Shown in pieces: positions 18,488 through 26,031 of a DNA stretch of 64,000 bases. The notes beneath the pieces were generated by a model that was not told the origin of the DNA, did not search any database, and saw nothing but the letters and a program-made list of their open reading frames with translations. The translations under genes were made by a program, and so were the position numbers. Position 1 is the stretch's first letter. Every line of letters begins with the position of its first letter. Origin of the DNA: Bog-159 sp035499555 (GTDB lineage Bacteria; Acidobacteriota; Terriglobia; Bryobacterales; Bryobacteraceae); assembly GCA_035499555.1 (NCBI GenBank), contig DATJYO010000046.1, positions 62,001 through 126,000 of the forward strand, in the 5' to 3' direction.

Positions 18488-19137
18488 TAGCTGATCACCC
18501 CCTTGCGCACGGCGTATAAAATCAGTTCCGCGGTGCTGTGCAGGTTCAGTTTCTGAAAGATGTTACTGCGATGCGTCTCCACCGTGTACAGGCTGAGGTT
18601 CAGCATGGTGGCGATCTCTTTCGCGCTCTTCCCCTCGGCGAACAGTTGCAGCGTTTCCCGCTCGCGCGCCGTCAGCAGATCGTAGCTGTCTTCCACCTCG
18701 CGCTCCCGCATCTGGCGCATGTACTCTTCCACCAGCATCTTGTTGATCGCCGGGCTGAAGAATGCCTTGCCCTCGTGTACCGCGTGGATCGCGTTGATCA
18801 GGTCGTACTCCGCCGAATCCTTCAGCAGATACGCCTTGCCCCCCGATTTGAGAGCCTTCAGCACGTAACCCTCATCGGAATGCATGCTCAGAAACACGAT
18901 GCCGGTCTGCGGCGCGCGGGACGCGATCTGGCGCGCCGCTTCGATGCCGTTCAGCAGCGGCATGGCGACGTCCAGCACCACGATGTCCGGGGCGTGCTCC
19001 TCCGCCAGGGCCACCGCCTCCCGGCCGTCGGAAGCTTCGGCGACTACCGTAAAGTCCGGCTGGCTTTCGAGCAGAAGGCTCAGACCCTTGCGCACGACGC
19101 GGTGATCGTCCGCCAGCAGAATCCGGATCGTCTTCAT
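18487..19137 (-). CDS. NarL/FixJ-family response regulator
   Basis: The receiver domain has phospho-acceptor Asp56 in IVVLDVAMPLLNGIEAA and Lys in YLLKDSAEYDL. The LuxR helix-turn-helix is at the C-terminus (LTARERETLQLFAEG, AKEIATMLNLSLYTVETH). The gene starts within the kinase stop (ATGA, 4-base overlap) and ends within the start of the membrane zinc-ribbon gene, so all three are coupled. It is a clear paralogue of the regulator at 3262-3912, with near-identical DNA-binding helices. That raises the possibility of shared or related target sites. Confidence 0.95.
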   Translation of the reverse strand: MKTIRILLADDHRVVRKGLSLLLESQPDFTVVAEASDGREAVALAEEHAPDIVVLDVAMPLLNGIEAARQIASRAPQTGIVFLSMHSDEGYVLKALKSGGKAYLLKDSAEYDLINAIHAVHEGKAFFSPAINKMLVEEYMRQMREREVEDSYDLLTARERETLQLFAEGKSAKEIATMLNLSLYTVETHRSNIFQKLNLHSTAELILYAVRKGVIS

Positions 19138-20531
19138 GAAACTGCCCGTAAACTCCGGCTAGACGTACCGGTGGGGAGTACCACGGAGATGGAGGTGCCG
19201 CGGCCGGCCTGGGTATCCACCCCGAAGGTGCCCCCCAGGTGGCTGGCGCGCTCCTGCATCCCCAGCAACCCCATGCCGCGATCCTGCTCCGGCTGAAATC
19301 CACGGCCATCGTCCTCAATGCTGAGACGGATGCAGCCTGGTTCCTGTTCCACCGTCACCCGCACTGTATTGGCCTCGGCGTGCTGCGCGCAATTGTGCAG
19401 CGACTCCTGAACGATCCGGTAGATGCAGGTCTTGTACTCTTCGGGCAGATCTTCGGATACGCCTTGTGTGGCCACCTTCACCCGCAGCCCGGTTCGTTTG
19501 GATACCTCCCGCGCCTGCCAGCGCAGCGCGGGAACCAGCCCCAGGTCGTCCAGCATGGAAGGTCGCAGCAGCAAGGCCATGTTGCGCACCACGCCGACCG
19601 AATCCTCCACCAGGTCCTTGATCTCTTTCGCTTTGGCCTCCGCGCCGGCCAGATCGCGCGTCCGGATGCAGGCCGATAGATTGGCCAACTCCACGCGCAC
19701 GCCGGCCAGCGCCTGGCCCACTTCGTCGTGCAGTTCGCGCGACAGCGCCCGCCGGTCGTTCTCCTGGGTCTCCACCAGGCGGGCGGAGAGTTGTTTCAGC
19801 TCGGCGCGGGCGTTGGCGGTCTCCTGGTAGCGGCGGGCGGCCTCCAACTCCAGCCGCACGATCTTGCGCACGGCGAAGATCGCCAGCAGCAATCCCATTG
19901 CAATCGTCAAGCCGATCGTGAGGATCGAACGCCGCCGGAACTGCGCGAACATCTGGATGACGTCGCGCTTGCCCGCGTCCAACTGCGCCCGGTTGATGCC
20001 GGCGATTTGATCCGCAATCATCAGCATCGCCATGCGCCGCGGGAACACCTCGTCGTGCAGGAAACTGTAGCCGTGGTTTCGGCGCGCCACCGCGTCCCAG
20101 CCGAATATGGGCTCCAGCACGCTCCAGTAGTCGCGCAATTCGTCGGTCAAGGCGTGAAAGGGCGGATACTGTTCCGTGGTGAGCAGGCTCCTGTATCTCG
20201 CCAGCGCAGCCTCCATGCTGGCGCGCGCCTTCAGCAGGTTGCCGCGGTGCGTGTCGGCCTTGGTGCTGTCCGGCTCGAGCAGGTAGTCCCGGACGTAGGT
20301 GCCCGAAAGGTACAGGTCCGAGTGGATCTGTTCCAGCAGCAGTGTGCGCGAAACGAAGCTCTCGCGGATTTCGTCGTTGCTGCGCTGGATCTGCCGCAGC
20401 CGCCTTACATTGTCCAATCCGTCGAAGGCCAACAGGAATAGCAGGCCGCCAAATCCGATAGCAAGAACCAGGCGGCTGTAAGGTGCGATGGCGCTGGCAG
20501 ACCTGGCCGGAGATGAGGAGGAGCGGTGCAT
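19134..20531 (-). CDS. NarL-type sensor histidine kinase (HisKA_3)
   Basis: A sensor kinase of 465 residues counted from the ATG at 20531; upstream in-frame starts give an unlikely basic extension. Membrane segments lie at about 20-37 and 203-221, with a helical periplasmic domain of about 165 residues between them. His268 in LSRELHDEVGQALAG is the phospho-acceptor. The ATPase domain shows the N-box (ESLHNCAQHAEA) and G-boxes (DDGRGF, GMGLLGMQERA). It pairs with the regulator at 18487. The 237-base gap upstream (20532-20768) shows no other gene. Confidence 0.92.
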   Translation of the reverse strand: MHRSSSSPARSASAIAPYSRLVLAIGFGGLLFLLAFDGLDNVRRLRQIQRSNDEIRESFVSRTLLLEQIHSDLYLSGTYVRDYLLEPDSTKADTHRGNLLKARASMEAALARYRSLLTTEQYPPFHALTDELRDYWSVLEPIFGWDAVARRNHGYSFLHDEVFPRRMAMLMIADQIAGINRAQLDAGKRDVIQMFAQFRRRSILTIGLTIAMGLLLAIFAVRKIVRLELEAARRYQETANARAELKQLSARLVETQENDRRALSRELHDEVGQALAGVRVELANLSACIRTRDLAGAEAKAKEIKDLVEDSVGVVRNMALLLRPSMLDDLGLVPALRWQAREVSKRTGLRVKVATQGVSEDLPEEYKTCIYRIVQESLHNCAQHAEANTVRVTVEQEPGCIRLSIEDDGRGFQPEQDRGMGLLGMQERASHLGGTFGVDTQAGRGTSISVVLPTGTSSRSLRAVS

Positions 20532-20768
20532 TCCACGAAGCGCGGGGACTTCCCCGGACCTATCGTGATTGTAGACGAAGCCGCGCCCCTTTTCGAATAC
20601 CCTTAGGGCGGTACATGCATGCCGCGTTTGGCAGTACCGGAAACGTGTTTCCCGGCACAGTCCAGCGGCCGTTCTGAGGAACACGTGCCAAATGGGCGGC
20701 CCGCGCCCTTCCATATCGCGGCTACCCGTCCTCGATGGCGGCGCGGCCTGACGCGCCCCTTTGCGCTT

Positions 20769-22262
20769 CTAATTGTTCTCGAAGGAAATGCTGGATTCAC
20801 CCGAGTAGCGGTGGTAGTTCCGGAAATCGATCACGTTATGGGTACACTGGTCGGAATCGCGCTGGCAGCCCAGCGTCTCGGCGTGCACCGGTACCAGGTA
20901 CTCCCGGTCCCCGATGCGGATGAATTGATAATCGGTCGCCATCTCCACCTTGTCCACCGGAAAGGCGTCCGGCATGTGCGTGGCCTGCATTTCGATGCGC
21001 AGCACCCGCTTGGTTTCTTTGTCTACCCAGACGGAGCCGGCGTAGGAAGGCTCCACCAGTTGCGAGGCGATCATGATGCGCCAGTGGGAGTGCTCGCGTT
21101 CCACGGTGTAATCGTAGAGCATCGCCGGACGGCCGCCGGTGCGGGACTCTTTGCGGAATTCAAAGTCCGCTTCCGTGGCGGGTGAAAACAGATCCGCCAG
21201 CACGCTGCCGAATTCGCCGGTCGACCAGGCGCCGGCCAGGTCCTCCATCTTCTTCTTCGTCGGTTTGCCGTTCACCTGGATGTTGCGGTAACTCTCCTCT
21301 CCCTTGTCGAAGACCAGCGCCATGGATACCACGTCCATAGGTTGCCAGGTCCCGCGCAGGGTCCCGCTCTGGTAGCGGGTCATGACTTCCTGGCAGAAAT
21401 AATTCGGGAGCGTTTGCAGAAAAGATCCGGCGGCTTCACGCGCTTTCTCGATGATCGCTTCCTCCGGCCGCAGAGGACCGGTAACCGCCGGCTGTGCCGC
21501 TGGCGGCTCCTCAGCCGGTACATTGCGGTCGGATATCCGCGCTTCTTCCGCGGGCTGTGCCGGGGCCGGCGCCGCCTCCCGCCGCGCAACTTTCCCGCCC
21601 CGGCTCAACACCGGCGGTCCCAGGTCGTCGGGATCGATTTGCACCACCTTGGGCTGCTCTTTGTCCGGCTCCTTCAGGTCCGCGGGATTGGCATCGTCCG
21701 CCGTCGCGACCGGAGCCTTGGACCCGCCTGGCGCGGGGCCGGGCTTCACCGCTTTGCCCGCCTGCGCGTCATCCTCGTCCGCCACTTCCGGAGCCTTGGC
21801 CCGGTCGTGCGCGTTCTTGGCTACCGAAATGTCCACCGGTTCCAGCGCGTGCGCGCGGTCTTTCTCCGTGCCATCCTGCTGCCAGGAAACGTTGACGGCC
21901 GTCAGAAAGCCTTCGTCGTCTTCGCTGAATTCCACCTCGATGTAGTCGCCGGGCTTCAGATCGGCGGCCTGGATGGGATTGCCTTCCTTCAGAAACCTGG
22001 TCTTGTCGTCACGTTTGAAATTGATGATCCGGTGATCGTCCGCCTCCAGGACGACTTCGTCCTTCCGCATCCGCCGCAGCATGCCGTCGGCGCTCTGCAA
22101 CTGCGCCTGCTGTTCCTTCTTCTTGCTGCGGCGCGGAACGGGGATCCCCACCCCGCCGTTCGGCGGCGGATATTGGCCGGGGTAGCCGACCTGCGCCGGC
22201 AGAGGCAGGTCCATCATCGCCAGGACCAGGGCAAGCCAGTAAACAGGACGCAGTAAGAACAT
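20769..22262 (-). CDS. secreted protein: OB-like domain, linker and C-terminal lipoprotein-sorting-like domain
   Basis: The protein of 497 residues has a signal peptide (MFLLRPVYWLALVLAMMDLPLPAQ). An OB-like domain follows (about 55-130, with AADLKPGDYIEVEFSEDDEGF and TAVNV), resembling the short protein at 894-1253. A low-complexity Lys/Ala/Pro/Asp linker spans about 140-250. The C-terminal domain of about 230 residues contains FLQTLPNYFCQEVMTRYQS and the strand-rich stretch MLYDYTVEREHSHW. That domain resembles families seen mainly in acidobacteria and related to LolA-like outer-membrane carrier folds, but the fold call is tentative. Function unknown. Confidence 0.7.
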   Translation of the reverse strand: MFLLRPVYWLALVLAMMDLPLPAQVGYPGQYPPPNGGVGIPVPRRSKKKEQQAQLQSADGMLRRMRKDEVVLEADDHRIINFKRDDKTRFLKEGNPIQAADLKPGDYIEVEFSEDDEGFLTAVNVSWQQDGTEKDRAHALEPVDISVAKNAHDRAKAPEVADEDDAQAGKAVKPGPAPGGSKAPVATADDANPADLKEPDKEQPKVVQIDPDDLGPPVLSRGGKVARREAAPAPAQPAEEARISDRNVPAEEPPAAQPAVTGPLRPEEAIIEKAREAAGSFLQTLPNYFCQEVMTRYQSGTLRGTWQPMDVVSMALVFDKGEESYRNIQVNGKPTKKKMEDLAGAWSTGEFGSVLADLFSPATEADFEFRKESRTGGRPAMLYDYTVEREHSHWRIMIASQLVEPSYAGSVWVDKETKRVLRIEMQATHMPDAFPVDKVEMATDYQFIRIGDREYLVPVHAETLGCQRDSDQCTHNVIDFRNYHRYSGESSISFENN

Positions 22263-22311
22263 AGGCCTAACCGGTTGACAGATGGACGCGCCGGCCCATG
22301 TCCCGGTTACG

Positions 22312-22881
22312 TCAAGCGGCGGCCGGACGGTGCCATTGCCGCCGTATGGCGGCGGCTATCCGGCGCATGCCCGAATCCCAGTCGGGAAACAGGTCGATGT
22401 ACTGAATCTCGCGCCGGATGCGCAGCGGTACCGCACACGTATCCAGACGGGCGGGAATCAGGAAGATTTGATCGAGCGGGACCCGCCGCGTGCAGTCCAA
22501 CGCATATCGGATCTCGGATTGGAAGCCGCCTCTCTTCTGCACCGAGCGATGGGAAAAGCACGCCAGGAAAAAGTCCGACACCTGGATGGCCTCCTCGATC
22601 GAGCGGGGCCAGTTTTGGCCGGGCAACAATTTGCGGCGGTCCAACCACGGATCGAAACCGTGCTGTTCGAGCGATTCGAACATGTGGTCCGCGGCCGCGG
22701 CATCCTCCTCGACGTATGCCACGAAGACCTTGGGGCGATTGCGCGGCTGGAAGCGGAAACCGTTTCGCGCATCCGGAATGAACGTTCCCAAGCCGTCGAT
22801 CTCAACGCTGGCGCCCTCGGTCAGGCAACGGCGCACCACCCGGGCTACTTCGGCGCTCGACTGCAAATTACTTCTTGCCAT
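22312..22881 (-). CDS. HU-like domain fused to TIR domain
   Basis: A protein of 189 residues. Residues 8-47 match the second half of an HU/IHF subunit (EVARVVRRCLTEG then SVEIDGLGTF), but helix 1 and the DNA-binding arm are missing. Residues 50-178 are a TIR_2 domain: KVFVAYVEEDAAAADHM, GFDPWLDRRKLLPGQNW and SIEEAIQVSDFFLACFS. Glu123 in FQSEIRYAL is at the position of the catalytic glutamate of NAD-consuming TIR enzymes. ATG at 22881 overlaps the stop of the upstream HU-like gene by 14 bases; an in-frame TTG at 22905 is possible. NADase or signalling activity is an inference. No known defence genes are adjacent. Confidence 0.82.
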   Translation of the reverse strand: MARSNLQSSAEVARVVRRCLTEGASVEIDGLGTFIPDARNGFRFQPRNRPKVFVAYVEEDAAAADHMFESLEQHGFDPWLDRRKLLPGQNWPRSIEEAIQVSDFFLACFSHRSVQKRGGFQSEIRYALDCTRRVPLDQIFLIPARLDTCAVPLRIRREIQYIDLFPDWDSGMRRIAAAIRRQWHRPAAA

Positions 22882-23083
22882 GGCCGGCGGGCTTCTCCTG
22901 TTCAAAACGGTAAACTCCGTTGGGGCCGGGCGTAAATCGTCCCAATCCGGGCAGGGGGGCGGCTTTGCCTTTACGCAGCTTGGAAAGGATCTGGTTTACC
23001 ACCCGGTCCAATTGATCGGCGGCTTGCGCATTGGAGACGCCTGACTGCCTGGCCAGCCGCTTGGCTATTTCCGGTTTCCGCAT
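22868..23083 (-). CDS. short HU/IHF-like DNA-binding protein
   Basis: The 71-residue protein resembles the N-terminal half of HU: MRKPEIAKRLARQSGVSNAQ and LDRVVNQILSKLRKG form the two dimerisation helices, and LPGLGRFTPG matches the HU 'GFGTF' strand. The Pro-tipped DNA-binding beta-arm of HU is absent, leaving a short basic tail. HU is normally about 90 residues. It may therefore be a dimerisation partner rather than a standard nucleoid protein. It is the first gene of a two-gene operon with the HU-like/TIR gene. ATG at 23083 is chosen; a GTG at 23119 is possible. The 230-base gap upstream is AT-richer but holds no clear promoter. Confidence 0.78.
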   Translation of the reverse strand: MRKPEIAKRLARQSGVSNAQAADQLDRVVNQILSKLRKGKAAPLPGLGRFTPGPNGVYRFEQEKPAGHGKK

Positions 23084-23313
23084 TGCGCCGTTCAGATTAC
23101 CAGTGGCACAGCGTCCCACCCTCCCGCGAGGCGCCCCTGAAAAGCCATAACCGAAAGAAAATACGAGCGAATCGGCAGCGAAGGCGGTCTGTGACCCGGA
23201 TCCCTCTGCCGAAATGAAGTGATTTTAATTATGTCTTAAGAGCCGCTTCATCTGCTGGAGATTATGATCGTTCCATACGACGTGGAAGCGTCGAATCAAA
23301 AGGAGATACTGTA

Positions 23314-23472
23314 ATGAAGAAACTGATGAGCCTGATGTTGGGCCTGTCCATCGCGCTGGGCTCTTTCGCCATGTTCGCCCAGGACACCAAGGACACCACC
23401 AAGACCGAGAAGAAAAAGAAGTCCCCGAAGAAGAAGAAAGACACCACCAAGACCGAAGCCAAGAAGAGCTAA
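23314..23472 (+). CDS. small exported lysine-rich protein
   Basis: A protein of 52 residues with a Sec signal peptide (MKKLMSLMLGLSIALGSFA, cut near FAQ). The mature part of about 30 residues is built only from Lys, Thr, Asp, Glu, Ser, Pro and Ala (DTKDTTKTEKKKKSPKKKK, ending TKTEAKKS). AAGGAGAT lies 7 bases before the ATG. It resembles the protein encoded at 5398 in size and composition. A hairpin follows at 23500. Such highly charged exported peptides are seen often in this phylum but their role is unknown. Confidence 0.75.
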   Translation: MKKLMSLMLGLSIALGSFAMFAQDTKDTTKTEKKKKSPKKKKDTTKTEAKKS

Positions 23473-23499
23473 CTTCGTTCTCTTCAATAGACTGGGAAT

Positions 23500-23534
23500 G
23501 CCGCGTAGCGGCTCGGCAGATTGACCTACGCGGC
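23500..23534 (+). terminator. hairpin after the second lysine-rich protein gene
   Basis: A 9-bp perfect stem (GCCGCGTAG at 23500-23508, CTACGCGGC at 23526-23534) with a 17-base loop, 27 bases after the stop. It is followed by a short T-run (AGTTTTG at 23540). A weak intrinsic terminator is the simplest reading. Confidence 0.45.
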
Positions 23535-23588
23535 CCTCCAGTTTTGTGCCCTCCCGTTCCCCCAGGTCCCCTTTCATTCCTTTTTGAG

Positions 23589-23617
23589 TTGACTCTCTGT
23601 CAGCTTTCCTCTAATCT
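23589..23617 (+). promoter_or_regulatory. sigma-70-type promoter of the Rrf2-cysK operon
   Basis: TTGACT (23589-23594) and TAATCT (23612-23617) are separated by exactly 17 bases and lie 33 bases before the Rrf2 start. Downstream of the -10 box is a CCTAGG palindrome followed by a G-run, a possible operator for autoregulation by the Rrf2 protein. The operator idea is speculative. Confidence 0.6.
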
Positions 23618-23649
23618 CTAGTTTCCTAGGGGGGATTGCTCCCGTTCTT

Positions 23650-24072
23650 ATGAACATCTCCGTGAAGGGTGAGTATGCCTTACATGCGCTGTTCGATCTG
23701 GCGTCGCAGCCCCCGGGAACCCCGGTAAAGATCGGCGACATTGCGAGACGGCAGAAGATCCCGCAGAAGTTCCTGGAACTGATCCTGGCTGGTCTCAAGC
23801 AGGGCGGCTTCGTGGAATCCCGCCGCGGCGCCGAGGGCGGCTACCTGCTGCTGCGTGCCCCGGAAACCCTCACTGCCGGCGAGGTCCTACGTTTTGTGGA
23901 AGGCCCGCAGGCTCGCGGACGCTCCCGGCGGCACAGCGAATCGCCGTTCGCCGACATGTGGCAGCAGGTGGATCAGGCTGTTTCCGACGTCCTGGATCAC
24001 ACCACCTTTGCGGATCTGCGCACCGCTTGGGCCGAACGCAATGCGCGATTCGTCCCGAACTGGGAGATTTGA
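23650..24072 (+). CDS. Rrf2-family transcriptional regulator without Fe-S cysteines
   Basis: The 140-residue protein has the Rrf2 winged helix (MNISVKGEYALHALFDLA, then IARRQKIPQKFLELILAGLKQGGF and RRGAEGGYLL). It contains no cysteine at all, so it cannot hold the iron-sulfur cluster of IscR or NsrR. In this it resembles CymR, the regulator of cysteine metabolism. The cysteine synthase gene directly downstream overlaps its stop region, which supports a CymR-like role in controlling cysteine synthesis. The regulatory assignment is inferred from context. Confidence 0.9.
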   Translation: MNISVKGEYALHALFDLASQPPGTPVKIGDIARRQKIPQKFLELILAGLKQGGFVESRRGAEGGYLLLRAPETLTAGEVLRFVEGPQARGRSRRHSESPFADMWQQVDQAVSDVLDHTTFADLRTAWAERNARFVPNWEI

Positions 24073-24074
24073 TT

Positions 24075-25019
24075 TTGTTCCAGGCCGATAATTCCCTGAG
24101 CATCGGTCATACGCCGCTGGTGCGCGTGAACCGCCTTACCCGCGGCCTTCCGGTGACGATCCTGGCTAAGATCGAAGGCCGCAATCCGGCGCATTCCGTC
24201 AAAGACCGCATCGGCGCGGCCATGGTGTGGGATGCCGAGAAGCGTGGCATTCTCAAGCCCGGCAAAGAACTGATCGAGCCCACCAGCGGGAATACGGGTA
24301 TCGCGCTGGCTTTCGTCGCGGCAGCACGTGGATACGAGATTACGATCGCTATGCCCGATACCATGTCGCTGGAGCGGCGCAAGGTTCTACAGGCGCTGGG
24401 CGCCAAGTTGCTCCTCTCTCCTGGCGATCAGGGCATGGCCGGCTCGATCGCCCGGGCGCTGGAGTTGGTCTCCTCCGATCCCGGCCGCTACGTCTTGTTG
24501 CAGCAGTTCGAAAACCCCGCCAACCCGCGCGTTCATTTTGAAACCACCGGCCCGGAAATCTGGGCGGATACCAAGGGCGCCGTGGATGTGTTGGTGGCCG
24601 GCATCGGCACCGGGGGCACCATCACCGGCATCTCCCGCTACCTCAAACAGTCGAAGAAAAAGAAGATTCTTTCCGTGGGCGTCGAGCCGGCCCGTAGTCC
24701 GGTGATTACACAGACGTTACGCAAGGAGCCGCTCAAGCCGGGTCCCTCCCGGATACAGGGCTTGGGCGCCGGTTTCATCCCGGATACCCTGGACCTGTCG
24801 CTGGTGGACCGGGTGGAGATGGTCAGCGACGAAGAGGCCCTGGAGGTGGCCCGCCGGCTGGCCCGCGAAGAAGGTATCCTGTGCGGCATCTCCTGCGGAG
24901 CGGCTATGGCAGCCGCCCTGCGTTTGGCGCGCGAGGAGCGCTTTCGCGGCAAGACGTTCGTGGTGATTCTGCCGGATTCCGCCGAGCGCTACCTGAGCAC
25001 CTCCCTATTCGAGGAATAA
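24075..25019 (+). CDS. cysK: cysteine synthase (O-acetylserine sulfhydrylase)
   Basis: A fold-type II PLP enzyme of 314 residues that makes L-cysteine from O-acetylserine and sulfide. The PLP lysine is Lys43 in NPAHSVKDRIG. The phosphate loop (TSGNTGI), the GIGTGGTITGISRYL glycine loop and the IQGLGAGFIP segment are all present. The TTG at 24075 is chosen because GGGAG lies 8 bases upstream, inside the end of the Rrf2 gene; a TTG at 24069 overlapping the TGA stop is the alternative. Translation is probably coupled to the regulator gene. Confidence 0.94.
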   Translation: MFQADNSLSIGHTPLVRVNRLTRGLPVTILAKIEGRNPAHSVKDRIGAAMVWDAEKRGILKPGKELIEPTSGNTGIALAFVAAARGYEITIAMPDTMSLERRKVLQALGAKLLLSPGDQGMAGSIARALELVSSDPGRYVLLQQFENPANPRVHFETTGPEIWADTKGAVDVLVAGIGTGGTITGISRYLKQSKKKKILSVGVEPARSPVITQTLRKEPLKPGPSRIQGLGAGFIPDTLDLSLVDRVEMVSDEEALEVARRLAREEGILCGISCGAAMAAALRLAREERFRGKTFVVILPDSAERYLSTSLFEE

Positions 25020-25022
25020 AAA

Positions 25023-25063
25023 AAGCGGGCGCGATTGGGTGAAAGGGGTGAGTGCGCCCGCTT
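25023..25063 (-). terminator. strong hairpin with a T-run on the minus strand
   Basis: A perfect 10-bp stem (AAGCGGGCGC at 25023-25032, GCGCCCGCTT at 25054-25063). The A-run lies on the left (25018-25024), so the U-tract needed for intrinsic termination exists only for leftward transcription. It starts 3 bases after the cysK stop. It may stop antisense transcription into cysK and give weaker termination rightward. Confidence 0.55.
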
Positions 25064-25170
25064 GTCGTAACGGGGATTTGGCGATAAGACGGCCTCTTTT
25101 TGCTCAGGGTTACACCCGATACGCTGGGCAGTCTGATTTCGTACAAATGGAAAGCGCTAAAATCCGGATC

Positions 25171-26025
25171 ATGAGGGCAGTGCTGGTTCTCGGCATGGCG
25201 GTTTGGCTTGGCTCCGCCTGGGGACAGACCGCTGTCACCGCCGTGGGCGAGCCGCCGGTCCTGCAAAACGACGGCAAGCCGATGAAAGTCGAGTGCGTCT
25301 GTAGCGCTGCCGACATTCAGTCGGCCGGCCTGAGTTGCACCAACGATGAACCTTGCCCCCTATACCTGGAACTGGACTCGGTGGCTACCGCTGCCGACCG
25401 CATCTTCCTCACCGGTAACATCCACACGCCGACCAGCACCCTCTATTCGGTGCTATTGGCCAGCGGCGACAGCGGCAAGACCTGGCGCGAGCCTTACGAG
25501 CGCATGCGGTCCGCCGCTCTCGACCGCATACAGTTCGTCGATTTCGCGAACGGCTGGATCAGCGGCGAGATGCAGCAGCCCTTGCCGCGCGATCCGTTCC
25601 TCCTGGTGACCTCCGATGGCGGCGCGACCTGGCGCGCGCGCCCGGTCTTCGGCGATCCCGAGTTTGGCTCCATTCTGGCGTTCGAATTCAGTTCGCGTAC
25701 CGGCGGCGCCATGGTGATCGACCGGGGCGGAGCAGGGGAGAATGGCCGTTACGAGTTGTACGAAACTTCGGATGCGGGAGAGACCTGGGCCATGCGGCAG
25801 ACCAATGCGCGGCCGATGCAGTTGAAGCACCCGGCCCTCAATGCGGACTGGCGTCTACGCGCGGACGCTGCGACCAAGTCGTATCGCGTGGAGCATCACA
25901 TCGCCGGTGCCTGGCATAGCGTGGCCGCTTTCGCCGTCTCGATCGGCATATGCAAGCCCCCGGAAGCGATCCCGCCGCCCGCCGATAATGGCGGTCCACC
26001 GAAAGCGCAGCCGCCGTCCCCCTGA
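25171..26025 (+). CDS. secreted BNR/Asp-box repeat protein
   Basis: The product of 284 residues has a signal peptide (MRAVLVLGMAVWLGSAWGQ). At least three Asp-box-like motifs follow: SGDSGKTWREP, TSDGGATWRARP and TSDAGETWAMRQ. Such repeats occur in beta-propellers of sialidase-like and YCF48-like proteins. A Cys-rich stretch (VECVCSAADIQSAGLSC) comes before the repeats. The tail is Pro-rich. Too few repeats are visible for a full propeller. ATG at 25171 starts the signal peptide; ATG at 25147 is an alternative. Function unknown. Confidence 0.72.
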   Translation: MRAVLVLGMAVWLGSAWGQTAVTAVGEPPVLQNDGKPMKVECVCSAADIQSAGLSCTNDEPCPLYLELDSVATAADRIFLTGNIHTPTSTLYSVLLASGDSGKTWREPYERMRSAALDRIQFVDFANGWISGEMQQPLPRDPFLLVTSDGGATWRARPVFGDPEFGSILAFEFSSRTGGAMVIDRGGAGENGRYELYETSDAGETWAMRQTNARPMQLKHPALNADWRLRADAATKSYRVEHHIAGAWHSVAAFAVSIGICKPPEAIPPPADNGGPPKAQPPSP

Positions 26026-26031
26026 GGCGGC

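Noticed and set aside
22312..23083. Thoeris, CBASS or Pycsar system
   Set aside because: No SIR2/SMODS, cyclase or STING-like partner gene is adjacent to the TIR gene, so no known system name fits.
23296..23577. Hydrophobic minus-strand frame (93 codons) with Phe/Leu-rich segments
   Set aside because: It is the complement of the lysine-rich exported protein: AAG codons read as CTT and look like membrane segments. The plus strand has the ribosome-binding site and signal peptide.
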